Source: Gadus chalcogrammus (Eukaryota > Chordata > Actinopteri > Gadiformes > Gadidae). From it: a stretch of DNA of 64,000 nt. The number at the start of each line of letters is the position of its first letter. Position 1 is the first letter of the stretch. The notes under the pieces were generated by a model. That model worked only from the letters and a program-made list of their open reading frames with translations. It was not told the origin of the DNA and did no database searches. Below, one piece after another: positions 29,441 through 38,485 of the stretch. Where the stretch lies: contig NC_079415.1 in the NCBI RefSeq assembly GCF_026213295.1, positions 23,249,610 to 23,313,609 of the forward strand, read 5' to 3'. A program made the translations under genes and the position numbers.

Positions 29441-30284
29441 AGCTTATCAAAGGGTTATAGGGCCATACTCCACTATTTGGAAGTGGAATGCATTAGTTTT
29501 GAGCAAAATCAACAATATAAGGTTAAAGACACATTGTTGGTCAAAAAGTGATTCTAGCGCTCTGAAAAGCATTTGGCACGCATAAAAACAAGAAATGTTG
29601 ATTTTTCTGTTCATTTCAGAAAACATGTCGAAAACACATTGTTGGTCAAAAAGTGATTCTAGCGCTCTGAAAAGAATTGTGCAGGTATAAAAACAAGAAA
29701 TGTTGGTATCTCTGTCAATTTCAATGCAAACCTGTTACAAAGCCTACCAAAGGGTTATTGGGCCATCCTCCACTATTTGGAAGTGGAATACATTAGTTTT
29801 GAGCAAAATCAACAATATAAGGTCAAAGACACATTGTTGGTCAAAAAGTGATTCTAGCGCTCTGAAAAACATTTGGCACGCATAAAAACAAGAAATGTTG
29901 ATATTTCTGTTCGTTTCAGAAAAACAAGTCAAAAACACATTGTTGGTCAAAAAGTGATTCTAAGGGCTCTGAAAAGAATTTTGCCGGCATAAAAATAATA
30001 AATGTTGGTATCTCTGTCAATTTCAATGCAAACGTGTTACTAAGCTTACCAAAGGGTAATAGGGCCATACTCTACCATTTGGAAGGGGAATACATTAGTT
30101 TCGAGCAAAATCAACAATATAAGGTCAAAGACACATTGTTGGTCAAAAAGTGATTCTAGCGCTCTGAAAAGCATTTGGCACGCATAAAAACAAGAAATGT
30201 TGATTTTTCTGTTCATTTCAGAAAACATGTCGAAAACACATTGTTGGTCAAAAAGTGATTCTAGCGCTCCGAAAAGCATTTTGC

Positions 30285-30448
30285 ACGCATAAAAACAAGA
30301 AATGTTGATATCTGTCAATTTCAGTGCAAACGTGGTACTAAGCTTACCAAATGGTTATAGGGCCATGCTCCACTATTTGGAAGTGGAATACAATAGTTTT
30401 GAGCAAAATCAACAATGTAAGGTCAAAAACACATTGTTGGTCAAAAAG
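30285..30448 (+). repeat. Stray block A-type unit at the transposon insertion site (left half)
   Basis: After a B-type stretch the sequence returns to block A variants: TTGCACGCATAAAAAC, CATGCTCC, ACAATAG, CAATGTAAGG. The right half continues after the transposon at 40029 with the A-specific CTAGAGCTCTG and then goes back to B-type GCATGCGTAAAAACC near 40160. The transposon therefore interrupted a single A-type unit embedded in B/D-type satellite, more than 19 kb from block A. Confidence 0.8.
30440..30448. repeat. Left 9 bp target site duplication (GTCAAAAAG)
   Basis: GTCAAAAAG is part of the normal satellite motif TTGTTGGTCAAAAAGTG. It is followed at 30449 by non-satellite TAGTCTGGCTG. The identical 9 bp follows the right end of the insert at 40020. 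Joining left flank, one copy and right flank restores an uninterrupted satellite unit. A 10 bp reading (GTCAAAAAGT) is possible but would make the element ends asymmetric. Confidence 0.9.
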
Positions 30449-30573
30449 TAGTCTGGCTGAACGGAAGTGGCCAGCGTCTATTGCCTAGCGGCTGATTTGG
30501 CCGCGACTCCTCCCCTTCCGGTTGCTGGCGTTACCGTATTGTGCTCCCCCTCAAAACTCGGAAACTATGCAGT
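30449..30573 (+). promoter_or_regulatory. Left terminus and probable helicase promoter/5' leader
   Basis: The 125 bp between the element end and the helicase ATG is far more GC-rich than the satellite. It holds CGGAAGTG (30462-30469) and CTTCCGG (30515-30521), both matching the ETS-family core found in TATA-less vertebrate promoters. There is no obvious TATA box. The left terminal TAGTCTGGC sits at the very start. The promoter function is inferred from position and motif content only. Confidence 0.4.
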
Positions 30574-32832
30574 ATGGCGAGTCGAGAGGACTTTGACGGC
30601 GCAGTAAAGTTGGCATGTTTGGCTCTTTCCGTGGAAAATTGTAAAGATCTGCAAAATATTTGCTTACAACATTTGCTGAGGAAGAAGGATGTTCTTGCCT
30701 GTTTTCCCACAGGCTATGGCAAAAGTTTTATATATCAAGCGTGGCCTATTGTGTGCAGCGAACTAGCAGGGGTAATGTTCAATCCGACCTCGGAGACTTG
30801 TTAACACAGTATTGTGTTGGTAGTTTGCCCATTGGTCGCAATTATGGAAGATCAGGTGAGAACCCTGCAGTCCAAGGGTATAGCTGCTGCTGTGTGTGGT
30901 AAAGATCCAGAAACTGACGAGAAAATAGCCGCCGGCCACTACTCAATCGTGTATGGATCAGCTGAAACACTCGTTGGAGATGACAAATGGAGAGCCATTT
31001 TACAGAAGGACGTTTTCCGAGAGCGATTGGTGGGGATTGCCGTGGACGAAGTGCACATCACCATCCACTGGTAAAATCAAATTATGATTAAACATATTGT
31101 AATGACCTCGCCGGTGACATAATGATGTCGAGTCATTAGTAGTTGAAGGTAGTTTTAATTAACCAAAAACCAGGTCACTGAAACCCGTAACATCGTAACC
31201 AACGGCAGAAAACCGACCCAAAACAAACCCCGGTTACCCCGGCAACCCCCAACACGGTCTCACTCGCGTGCAGGCCCCCACCCTCCTGTTCTTCCAAGGC
31301 CCTCCCCCAGCTGACCTAATGATTCGCCCCCACACTGATTGACAAGAAGAACATTACAATACATGCACATAGAACAACTGGCATAACGGACAACGAAATA
31401 TAATGCAACACATAACACACAAACTGTTTACTGTCCCAGGGTCGCTACAATATCCATTTAAGTTAACGGATTCATATTCAATGTTTTGGCTACTAGAATT
31501 GACATGTGTGGGTTTTCAAAAGAAGAGGAACAAACACAGCTGATCAATGATTAAACAAAACAATGTTATGATTTCACGCTGTCTTGTATGTTTTTTACTT
31601 AAAGGGGAGAAAGACAGGGGAATGAGGCTCCCTTCAGAGAGTGGTGCGGGAAAGTTGGAGAACTAAGGTCTCTTCTACCCACTTCAGTTCCACTCCTGGC
31701 AATGACTGCCACAGCCTCCAAAGCAATGAGACAGAAGTTGAGGAACAATCTTGGTATGCAACAATGTATAGAGCTTGTTAAAAGCCCAAGCCGTGACAAC
31801 ATCCGGCTTGCAACCAAAAAGGTCTCCTCAGATCCAGCTATCACCTTTGCATGGCTTTGTGGGGAGCTGGAAAGTAAAGGCCCAAGGACAGAAAAGGTGG
31901 TAATATACTGTAAGAGTATAGCAGAGTGCTCAATGCTTTACTCTGATGTTTTCAAACTTACATTGGGCAAGCGTGCATATTACCCAGTAGGTGCCAAAGA
32001 TGTGTCTGCAAATAGACTGGTCGATATGTATCATTCTGAAACACCAGAGGATGTCAAACTACATATTATGAACTCGCTCAAAGACCCAATGTCGCTTCTC
32101 AGAGTTGTAATCGCCACTTCAGCACTTGGAATGGGTGTTGATTTCAAGGGTGTCAACAATGTAGTTCACAATGGGCCCCCAAGAAACATTGAGGCCTACA
32201 TGCAAGCCTTTGGAAGAGCAGGGCGAGATGGTTCTCAGGCACATTCAATTATTTTATACCACGGCAGACAACTACAATGCCTATCCGATGAAATGCTCAT
32301 GTATGTATCAGAGGCAAAACAGTGTATGAGAGTTAAACTTCTGCAGCTGTTCGATGGTGAGAATACAAAGCCTCTTGCACTCAAACATGCATGTTGTAGC
32401 TTTTGTGCATTATCTTGTGATTGTCAAGACACCTGTGATGTACATGCAAGTCCACTGGAGAAACATGCAGGGGAAGGTTTGGTCCATAAAGATAGAACTG
32501 TCACAGATGAACAGAGAACCATTCTTCGTGAACGCTTACTGAGCATAACACATGACATGACACATCAAGGAGTTTGTGGGACACTCTCAGTTTATTCCAC
32601 ACAACAAACAGAAAAGAACACAGGAGAAATTGTTATCAAGGAAGTGATTGATTCAAGTAGTAGACTTTTCACATTGGTTGACATTTTTTGCAATGTACAA
32701 GTTTTTAAGGTTGATGAGGCCCAGGCAATACTGAACATAGTGTCAGAGGTTTTTTGTGATATAGAGGAATGCTATGAGGATGAAGAAAGCATAAATGTCG
32801 AAGATGAATTTGGAAACATGACATTGTTTTAA
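30574..32832 (+). pseudogene. RecQ-type SF2 DNA helicase of the transposon (two exons, in-frame stop)
   Basis: Exon 1 is 30574-31070 and exon 2 is 31605-32832 (TAA), about 574 codons if the internal stop is ignored. The helicase motifs come in the RecQ order. Motif I is CFPTGYGKS (Walker A), motif Ia VVCPLVAIMEDQV, motif II AVDEVH. Exon 2 opens with the W of the post-DEVH region and has VPLLAMTATAS (motif III), VVIYCKS (IV), VVIATSALGMGVDFKGV (V) and QAFGRAGRDG (VI). A cysteine cluster follows (CCSFCALSCDCQDTC), like the RecQ zinc-binding region. The ATG at 30574 is chosen because it precedes the first conserved segment. The intron 31071-31604 is GT-AG and splits a TGG codon. A TAA at 30802-30804, codon 77, lies in frame between motifs I and Ia; no plausible intron removes it (the best GT-AG pair would be 38 bp and breaks the frame). 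The helicase presumably helped transposition by unwinding DNA in the nucleus; that role is inference. ATPase residues are intact, so decay is recent. Confidence 0.88.
31071..31604 (+). other. Intron of the helicase gene
   Basis: The donor is ACTG|GTAAAA at 31071 and the acceptor is TTTTTTACTTAAAG at 31604. Splicing joins TG to G to rebuild the tryptophan codon and brings DEVHITIHW into frame with GERQGNEAPFREW. The intron has a C-rich stretch around 31210-31320 and no coding signal. Confidence 0.8.
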
Positions 32833-32929
32833 TAAGGCTTGTCAATGCTATGTAGTGGATGAAAACTACAGACAACAGCCTACAGTAAAGAAGATATGCA
32901 AGATAAGATAAGATATAGCATATATATAC

Positions 32930-32935
32930 AATAAA
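32930..32935 (+). promoter_or_regulatory. Poly(A) signal for the helicase transcript
   Basis: AATAAA about 98 bases after the helicase stop codon, in an AT-rich tail with further A-rich hexamers. Position and sequence fit a normal vertebrate polyadenylation signal. Confidence 0.55.
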
Positions 32936-33052
32936 TTTACAAATTTAAAATAAAATTATAGTACAAAACTATTTGAATAAGATAAAATAAAGATAAGATA
33001 AAACAAACATACTATATACATGTAACTGTCCGTTTGTAGGTGACCTGTGTGT

Positions 33053-33079
33053 TAAATAAATAAATAAATAAATAAATAA
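33053..33079. repeat. TAAA microsatellite
   Basis: About seven perfect copies of the tetranucleotide TAAA in the spacer between the two transposon genes. Confidence 0.9.
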
Positions 33080-33321
33080 GTTTGATGAAATATGAGGGAT
33101 AATATAAATATAAGTATAAATATAAATGTGCAGGGTCCCTGAAGTAATCGAAAGATTAATTAAATAAATAACAAATAACAAGGTTAACAATAGGTGCATC
33201 TTTAGGTGTGGGGTTTAGACCTTAATCAGGTCGGGAAAAAGGAGCTGTTGGGGCTTTGGGGACAGGGTGCACAAAGCTTTTAAGATGTTTTTTGTGTAGG
33301 CCTACTGTTTAATTTGTCTCA

Positions 33322-33660
33322 TTAAAAGCAGCCATTTACCTGTTTCAAATGTAATTTCTTTTTGTGCTCATTTATCCATTGCAGCACCCCAGCAACGTTT
33401 AGCTGTTGCAACGGATTGGGGGTGGTATTTTTGAATGTGGTGTATGTTCTTCCTGGTGTAAATCTGAACACTTTGTTGTTTTGAAGAACTGCCACCATTT
33501 CCGAGATGTCAGCCTCTTTGTTCGGTTCTGCATGCAGTCCTGACTCTGGCTTGATTTCACAGTCCTGATCAAAGTTGGTCATCAACTCTGTTAGCTCACC
33601 AATGGTCCGACTTATTTCTTTGGCTATGTTGAACTGCATATTTGCCCCTTGTTTGGCCAT
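33322..33660 (-). CDS. Transposase exon 7, downstream part: C-terminal tail separated by Harbinger
   Basis: The frame starting ATGGCCAAACAAGG at 33660 continues the KDL that ends at 35176 once the 1512 bp insert and one CAG copy are ignored, so its ATG is an internal codon and not a start. It holds ISRTIGELTEL and the family tail motif (FTPGRTYTTFKNTTPNPLQQL ... WINEHKKKLHLKQ). It ends either at the TAA at 33322-33324 or at a GT donor at 33339. Confidence 0.7.
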   Translation of the reverse strand: MAKQGANMQFNIAKEISRTIGELTELMTNFDQDCEIKPESGLHAEPNKEADISEMVAVLQNNKVFRFTPGRTYTTFKNTTPNPLQQLNVAGVLQWINEHKKKLHLKQVNGCF

Positions 33661-33663
33661 CAG
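33661..33663. repeat. 3 bp target duplication of the Harbinger element, left copy (CAG)
   Basis: CAG occurs before the element (33661-33663) and after it (35176-35178). A 3 bp duplication is the rule for PIF/Harbinger. On the transposase strand each copy is a CTG leucine codon, so precise loss of element plus one copy keeps the reading frame, which independently confirms the boundaries. Confidence 0.85.
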
Positions 33664-33790
33664 GGGCCGTATTCACAAAGGATCTTAGGGCTAAAAGTAG
33701 GTCCTAACTGGCGAATTTAGGAGTAACTCCTAAAAATAATGGGCGTGTCACTCTTAAATTTAGGACTCCTAACTTTTTTCACTAAGAGCA

Positions 33791-33888
33791 ATTCACAAAG
33801 TATTTTAGGACTAAAAGTAGCACCTAAGTCTAGGAGAGCTTAAAAGTCCTCAAGAGGACTCCTAACTCAGTAAGACCTATTCACAAAG
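33791..33888 (+). repeat. Left subterminal repeats of the Harbinger element
   Basis: Two extra copies of the TTCACAAAG motif, each followed by a TCTTA- or TTTTA-like tail (33791-33800 and 33879-33888), repeat the tip of the terminal inverted repeat. Matching inverted copies lie at 35037-35044 and 35075-35082 on the right side. Such clustered copies are usually transposase binding sites. Confidence 0.65.
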
Positions 33889-34061
33889 AATCTTAAAATG
33901 CCTGCGAGACGAAATGTTAGGGTATTCAACTTATTGTGGAGTTAATGCGCGATGCAATAACATCCCCGACTAACAGGAATAATCCGATTAGTCCCGAAAT
34001 AAAATGTTATAAAAATTATAAGTTATAAAAAAATATATATAACTTATAAAAAATTAAAATA

Positions 34062-34588
34062 ATTGCGCCATCAAAAGACGAGGACGTGTTCGTCAATTGG
34101 AAGAAAGTGCATTCCATCAACACGCAGGTTGTTTTTGATGCAACTTTTACTTTTAACATAGCCTACTGGATGTTGTTGCAAAGTGGCCTGGATCTTCAGC
34201 TACCCATGATTCGCGCATTTTAATGGTGAGCGGTCTGAGGCAGCTTTTTGAGATGTACCAGTTGGGTGTCACTTGCTGGGTGACAGTGACTATCCATGCA
34301 AGACGTGGCTCTAGACACCCTACCTTAATCCACAACCGGGAGCACAGTTAAAGTGTAACATGTAAGTGATTACGCAGATTACGCTTAGTCCTATGCGTAA
34401 AACACATCGTATTGGCTCTTTGCGAGCACACAAACATACACGAAATGTTGTGGAGAGAGGAATTGGGCAGATGAAACGTCGGTTTCATGTCCTCCACGGC
34501 GAAATACGCCTCACGGGCAAGCACAGTAATCACTGTATGTGCCATTCTACACAACCTTTGCAAGCGGAGGAACATTCCACAGCCAGAC

Positions 34589-34619
<31 letters not shown>

Positions 34620-34699
34620 GCGATCAACATTACAAGGAATTTGGCCGTGTGGAACCGAGTGGACAGGCATTTAGGGATCACTTTGAAAACACATTTTAG
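34062..34699 (+). pseudogene. Harbinger transposase (HARBI1-like) remnant
   Basis: Plus-strand fragments in shifting frames: DEDVFVNWKKVHSINTQVVFDATF near 34078, WPGSSATHDSRILMVSGLRQLFEMYQLG near 34186, LLGDSDYPCKTWL then TAG then TPYLNP near 34273, RAHKHTRNVVERGIGQMKRRFHVLHGEIRLT from about 34420, and STVITVCAILHNLCKRRNIPQPDDD from about 34517. The DDE residues would be the D of VVFDA, the D of LLGDSDYP and the E of NVVERG; all three are recognisable. At least one stop and several frameshifts rule out function. An Asp-rich run near the end is encoded by a GAT microsatellite. Confidence 0.85.
34589..34619. repeat. (GAT)n microsatellite inside the Harbinger transposase remnant
   Basis: About ten GAT triplets. 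In the transposase frame they read as a poly-Asp run after NIPQP, so this is a triplet expansion in a naturally acidic segment. Confidence 0.9.
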
Positions 34700-35175
34700 G
34701 TAAACACCTTGGCACAAATCAGTCAACACTTGGGTAGTTCGTAACATTTATTTTCTTTTAGATTTTACGTATTTTTATTGTTTGCTTTCTCTCTCTCTTG
34801 AATGTGCAGGCTACAACGTCATTATCGTAGTCTGCACAAAATTGTCATCATGCGTGTATTCTGCTAACTGCACTATAACTACTTAATAGGAATTCATTTC
34901 TAGCCTAGGCTATTTCCTTGTTTTTCGGTGATTCAGTGGGCTCGTCTGAACAACCAATCACCGAACTGACCGCTTCTAAACTCGTGCACGAGAATTGACG
35001 TAATCCATAGCAACGGCGCGTCACTCTTAGTTCACTCTTTGTGATTTATCCTTAGTAAGAGTAGGTCTCAGCGGCTTTGTGAATAACTTTTAAGAAAAAA
35101 CTCCTACGTAAAATGTTTTAGCGCGAGTTAGGAGCACTCCTAGCGGTAAGATAAAATGCTTTGTGAATACGGCCC

Positions 35176-36575
35176 CAGATCTTTTGTGAGCCGCACAAAA
35201 TGTTCACAGTTCAGATCTAAGGCAATGTTGTTACCAGCCCCACCACAAACATTTATGGTCCTGTTCCATGTGAGCCGATGTGCTACACTTGGACTCAGAA
35301 GGGCATGGACGTCGAGCTGCAGTTTGAGTGCCTCTAGGCTGTATTTGTTCCTACCTGCTTGTTTGAAGTGTAGCATTTTGTATTTCCAGAGGCGGACAGT
35401 CCTTTGTCCGTCACCTTCTTTAATGGAGTCCTGGAAATCCTGTTCCAGTAAGGCTAGCTTAAGGAACCCACTATGGTAGTTGAAGATCCCATCTGTGTAT
35501 TGCCTGCCCTGGCTCTCCACTCCCCTGGTCGTCTTCTCTCCATGGTAAGCCATGAATATGTTGTGACAATTTATGACATGTTTTGTAAGCCCTGCATGGT
35601 CTTTAAATGCTGTACTTCTGCAGTCCTGAAAGTCACACTTCACAGGTGTATTCTGGGCCTGTGGGTAAGCCTGTGTGTCCTCTTCATCTCCCGTTCCTCG
35701 GTCTGGCAGTACCATGTTGTCATTCATGACAAACATGTCAACTATATTTAAGAGTTGTGTGTGGATCCAGTTACCCTTCTCCAAGTCAGACTGGAAGGTT
35801 GCAGGTGGAGGGTGAGTCTTCGGTGTGTCTTTTGTATTCTCCATTGAAAAGTAGTGCATAGCAGCAGCAATGATGGAAGCATTGGTCACATCTCTGATGA
35901 ATGTGTTGCTTGCTCTGTACTTATCCCCTAGAGCAGTTGCTGAAACATCTCTTCTGTTAATAATGTTCCGTAGTTGGTGCAGTGTACCCATGTCTGCATT
36001 AGATGTGGTCTTATAATATTCTTTGAGAATAAGATCTGTGAAATTCATACTGCAATGAAAATCTGCGATCGCAGTGACAATGCCGTTTTGTCTACCGTGT
36101 AGTGTGTTTGCATTCTCCACTGATCGGAGGGCAGCATCAGCATTTTGTTTAGTTAGCTGACTTTTATCATATCTGCTATGTTTTTTTCATCCGCATCAAA
36201 GAGTCCAAGGGGTGTTAGATCTGTTTTTTTGGTCATTTCAGACGAGAATGCATGTGGTATGTGCCACTGAAGGAGGTCTCTGAATGGGCTGAGGCATTGA
36301 AGGTGGGATACCAACACTCTTCCTATCAGTTCAGCAAATTCTTTCCTGAGATGGTCTTTGTCATTCTGATTGCGTAGTATGTCTGTTAGTGGGACTTCTA
36401 GCACAGACCTTCTGTTTTCTTGTGGCAGATGAGTTGCACTGACTCTCTCCTCATTACCAACCATTATCATCCAATGGTACATTTTTTTTTGGTTGATCAT
36501 TGTTATTGTATGAGGGGTCACACTGCGATCCAAGTTATCAATTGTAATCTGGAGTGGAAATTGAATCGAATTGAT
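35176..36575 (-). pseudogene. Transposase exon 7, upstream part: DUF6589 core with frameshift
   Basis: Starts after a GTTTACAG acceptor with INSIQFPLQITIDNLD. The first frame runs to LFDADEKNIADMI and stops at 36153-36155. The continuation (DKSQLTKQNADAA ... ADFHCSMNF) is in a different frame. The exon piece is 1400 bp, two more than a multiple of three. Other DUF6589 proteins have roughly 20-30 residues and a GDQLT-like motif at this point, so a small deletion is likely here; a one-base slip in the seven-A run is the alternative. Further on are the insert finger CDFQDC ... HVINCH (C-x4-C and H-x4-H) and LNCEHF, where the last acidic catalytic residue would be. It ends at the CTG (35176-35178) where the Harbinger element begins. 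Confidence 0.72.
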
Positions 36576-36719
36576 CTGTAAACAAAGAACAAAATTTGAC
36601 ACTTATCTGAATTTACAGAAGAGTTGATGGGATGTGACAGTAAAAAAAAACTACTACAAATTTTGACAAAAAATAAAAAGGTTTGACATGCACACTCAAA
36701 ACTCACAGACTTTACCAAC

Positions 36720-37082
36720 CTGATTTGTAGCATGAGGATGCACGGCGGTCTGAGGTAGATCTTTTCCACTGAGCAGAAGAGGTGTGGAGGTACCTGCTGC
36801 ATTATTTTCCTCACTGGGCTGGCACAACAAAGAAACAGAGTGAACCGTATGTAAATATCAAAATCCACTCTGTATAAGCATAGCAGGATGAATCGGCTAC
36901 TTTAGAGCCATCACGTCACTCTTTTATGTGATCTATTTATAGATTTTTAGCTATTTGTAGTTTTGTGTGAATACCTCTTCTTCTTCCTCTGAACACAACA
37001 GCTCGCATGGTGTCATGACATCAGATTCTATCCAAATGGATGGATCATGCTCTGGAGGTGTCGTGCTGCTTTCAGTGTTGTC
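36720..37082 (-). CDS. Transposase exons 5 and 6: acidic linker
   Basis: Exon 5 (37082-36975, 36 codons) is acidic, ending in SEEEEE. Exon 6 (36818-36720, 33 codons) is Ser/Thr-rich. The intron between them (156 bp) and the one after (144 bp) are GT-AG. No known domain; both look like linkers between the helical region and the catalytic-type region. Confidence 0.55.
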
Positions 37083-37179
37083 CTGTGGTAAACACATTTA
37101 GTAGTGTTTATTACATAATACCTGATAATGTTTCATGTGGTGTATCTTCATAACTTGTTTATTTTGTAATACAACTTGC

Positions 37180-37875
37180 CTGGCATTCATCCGAGTTTAG
37201 CAGCTCTGGCGTAAACTCTCCATCTGCTCCTCCAGAGGCAGGGCTTGATGATGTATACTGTTTGCATACATCATCTTTCCATTTGAGGAACTTGCTGTCC
37301 CATGCTTGTGCAATTTCTTTCAGCTTTGCAAGAGCCCTTCCATCAGATATACAGATACCCAATCGATTTAACCGTTGAAAACAACGTCTTTTGGCCCCTC
37401 CACGACACATAACCAGAGCATTCCGATACATATGTGCCGTCATTGACTGGCAGCGTGCTTGTAGGAGCATCGACCCAGCCATTGGTAATTTGAATTTATT
37501 TGTCTTGCTGTGAGACAGAGGCCGTGTTCCTGAATCAGTGACCTCCGTGGAGACTGAACTTGCAGACTCTAAAAACTTAAGAAAGGTTGGTGCGTTCCTC
37601 CTCCACTCTTCAACAACATCCATCATTTTAAAGTCCTTTAAATCGTTGATGCTATTCTTTCGGAGAACTGACTTGAATTTCAGGCTTGTTAGCTTCTTGC
37701 ACTCCTTTTTCACAACATTAAGCACTTCTCGCACCACTGCATCAGACATGCCCGGGACAGACATAAAGGCATGTGGAAGTCTGTTGAGACGTCCTTGAAC
37801 AATATGTTCCAGAACAAGCTCCAAGGATCCTTTTACAATCCGACTTCTCCTGCTGTGTGCCGTTGTTATGATGAC
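37180..37875 (-). CDS. Transposase exon 4: conserved helical domain
   Basis: 232 codons between a TTTTTAAAG acceptor and a CAG|GCAAGT donor. It holds a predicted helical region (SLELVLEHIVQGRLNRLPHA), then MAGSMLLQARCQSMTAHMYRN and GGAKRRCFQRLNRLGICISDGR. The latter type of segment is typical of the N-terminal half of DUF6589 proteins in animals. The exon is intact. The GC donor is a rare but legal splice site with a strong CAG|GCAAGT context. Confidence 0.7.
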
Positions 37876-38045
37876 CTTTAAAAACCAAGGAATACATGTG
37901 TCAATGAGTGGTCTTAACAACTGTAACCACCTTCTATATCATTTCATAATAATTTTCTTTATGATTCCTTAATTACTGAGCATTACATATTTAAATGTGA
38001 TGTTCAGTTTAACGAAGTGTTTCTGGGATGCGTTTCACAACAAAC

Positions 38046-38485
38046 CTTTGCTATTTTAGGCACTCTTTTGCTTCCAGTAGTTGATGCACCATGACCAACT
38101 ACAGGCTGTAGTTGTGGCTGAAGTGGTGGCAGTGGCACCTGAGGTGGAGGTGTCTGTGGCAGTGGCAGTGTTTGAAGCTGTGGCTGAGGCCTATCCTCCA
38201 GACTAGAGACAGCAGCCTAAAATGGAGAAGAACAACATGTAACATGTTTTAACTAAGCCTTGCTTCCAATACCACATTTCCTATTTCCATGACATTTGAT
38301 ATCAAGATTATCTGGTCGAAATTTAAGAGTAAATTTACCACTAGCTTATTTCTCTACAAGATTTATGTGTACATATGTTGTGAAATGCTAACCTGAACTG
38401 AGTGTGCAGACCAAACCACTGGCACCACAGTTTCAACTTTCCTTCTCTCTGCTCCTTCAGTAGCTGGCTGAGTTACATGTTGGGA
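38046..38485 (-). CDS. Transposase exons 2 and 3: Pro/Gln-rich linker
   Basis: Exon 2 (38485-38393, 31 codons) and exon 3 (38216-38046, 57 codons) are joined across a 176 bp GT-AG intron (38392-38217). Both keep the reading frame. Exon 3 has repeated PLPQ/PPP and QPQL motifs and is probably disordered. It ends with a basic TTGSKRVPKIAK patch. Confidence 0.6.

Larger units (their letters stand above)
11152..30439 (+). repeat. Satellite block B: diverged relatives of block A with multi-kilobase HOR
   Basis: Same monomer family and orientation as block A, but with diagnostic changes (CATACTCC, ACATTAG, CAATATAAGG, GCCGGCATAAAAA, GCATGCGTAAAAACC) and several unit types of about 298, 302, 193 and 105 bp in a fixed order. 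The order repeats on a scale of 3.6 to 4.4 kb (11708-23790), then as a 1387 bp duplication (24390-27163) and a 690 bp duplication (about 28060-29440). Unit-to-unit divergence is greater than in block A, suggesting an older layer. No gene, RNA or other element was seen in it. Confidence 0.95.
32833..33321. other. Intergenic spacer between the convergent helicase and transposase genes
   Basis: AT-rich sequence with GATAA-type runs (32895-33000) and a TAAA microsatellite. The minus-strand frame here is low-complexity and not believed. On the minus strand, ATTAAA (33308-33313) lies just after the transposase stop and could be its poly(A) signal. An alternative short last exon (33215-33244, minus) after a GT donor at 33339 is possible but weak. 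Confidence 0.6.
33664..35175 (+). mobile_element. Nested PIF/Harbinger-type DNA transposon, 1512 bp
   Basis: The terminal inverted repeats share GGGCCGTATTCACAAAG exactly for 17 bp and are imperfect further in. Extra copies of the TTCACAAAG motif follow in direct orientation near 33792 and 33881, with inverted copies near 35037 and 35075. The interior holds decayed DDE transposase segments on the plus strand. The N-terminal half of the transposase and the accessory Myb-like gene of full Harbinger elements are not visible, so this is a deleted, non-autonomous copy. It is younger than its host transposon, since it lies inside the host's coding exon. Confidence 0.9.

Noticed and set aside
231..30318. 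Dozens of near-identical minus-strand frames of 60-127 codons in blocks A and B, with similar ones in D and E
   Set aside because: They are chance frames in a tandem repeat. The 298 bp period moves them through all three frames, single-base indels truncate them freely, they contain sub-repeats of the DNA unit itself, and no promoter or splice structure fits.
30440..30449. A 10 bp target duplication (GTCAAAAAGT)
   Set aside because: It is possible because the next base is T on both sides, but it would leave unequal element tips (AGTCT versus AGACTA). The 9 bp reading gives matching TAGTCT ends.
30660..30902. Overlapping plus-strand frame beginning MLTTFAEEEGC
   Set aside because: It is an alternative frame of helicase exon 1. 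The motif-bearing frame (30574 onward) explains the sequence.
32969..33199. Minus-strand frame of 76 codons, rich in I, Y and L
   Set aside because: It is encoded by the TAAA microsatellite and AT-rich spacer, and the amino acid composition is low-complexity.
35156..35751. Plus-strand frames opposite the transposase exon
   Set aside because: They are antisense shadows of the DUF6589-like exon, with no family resemblance of their own.
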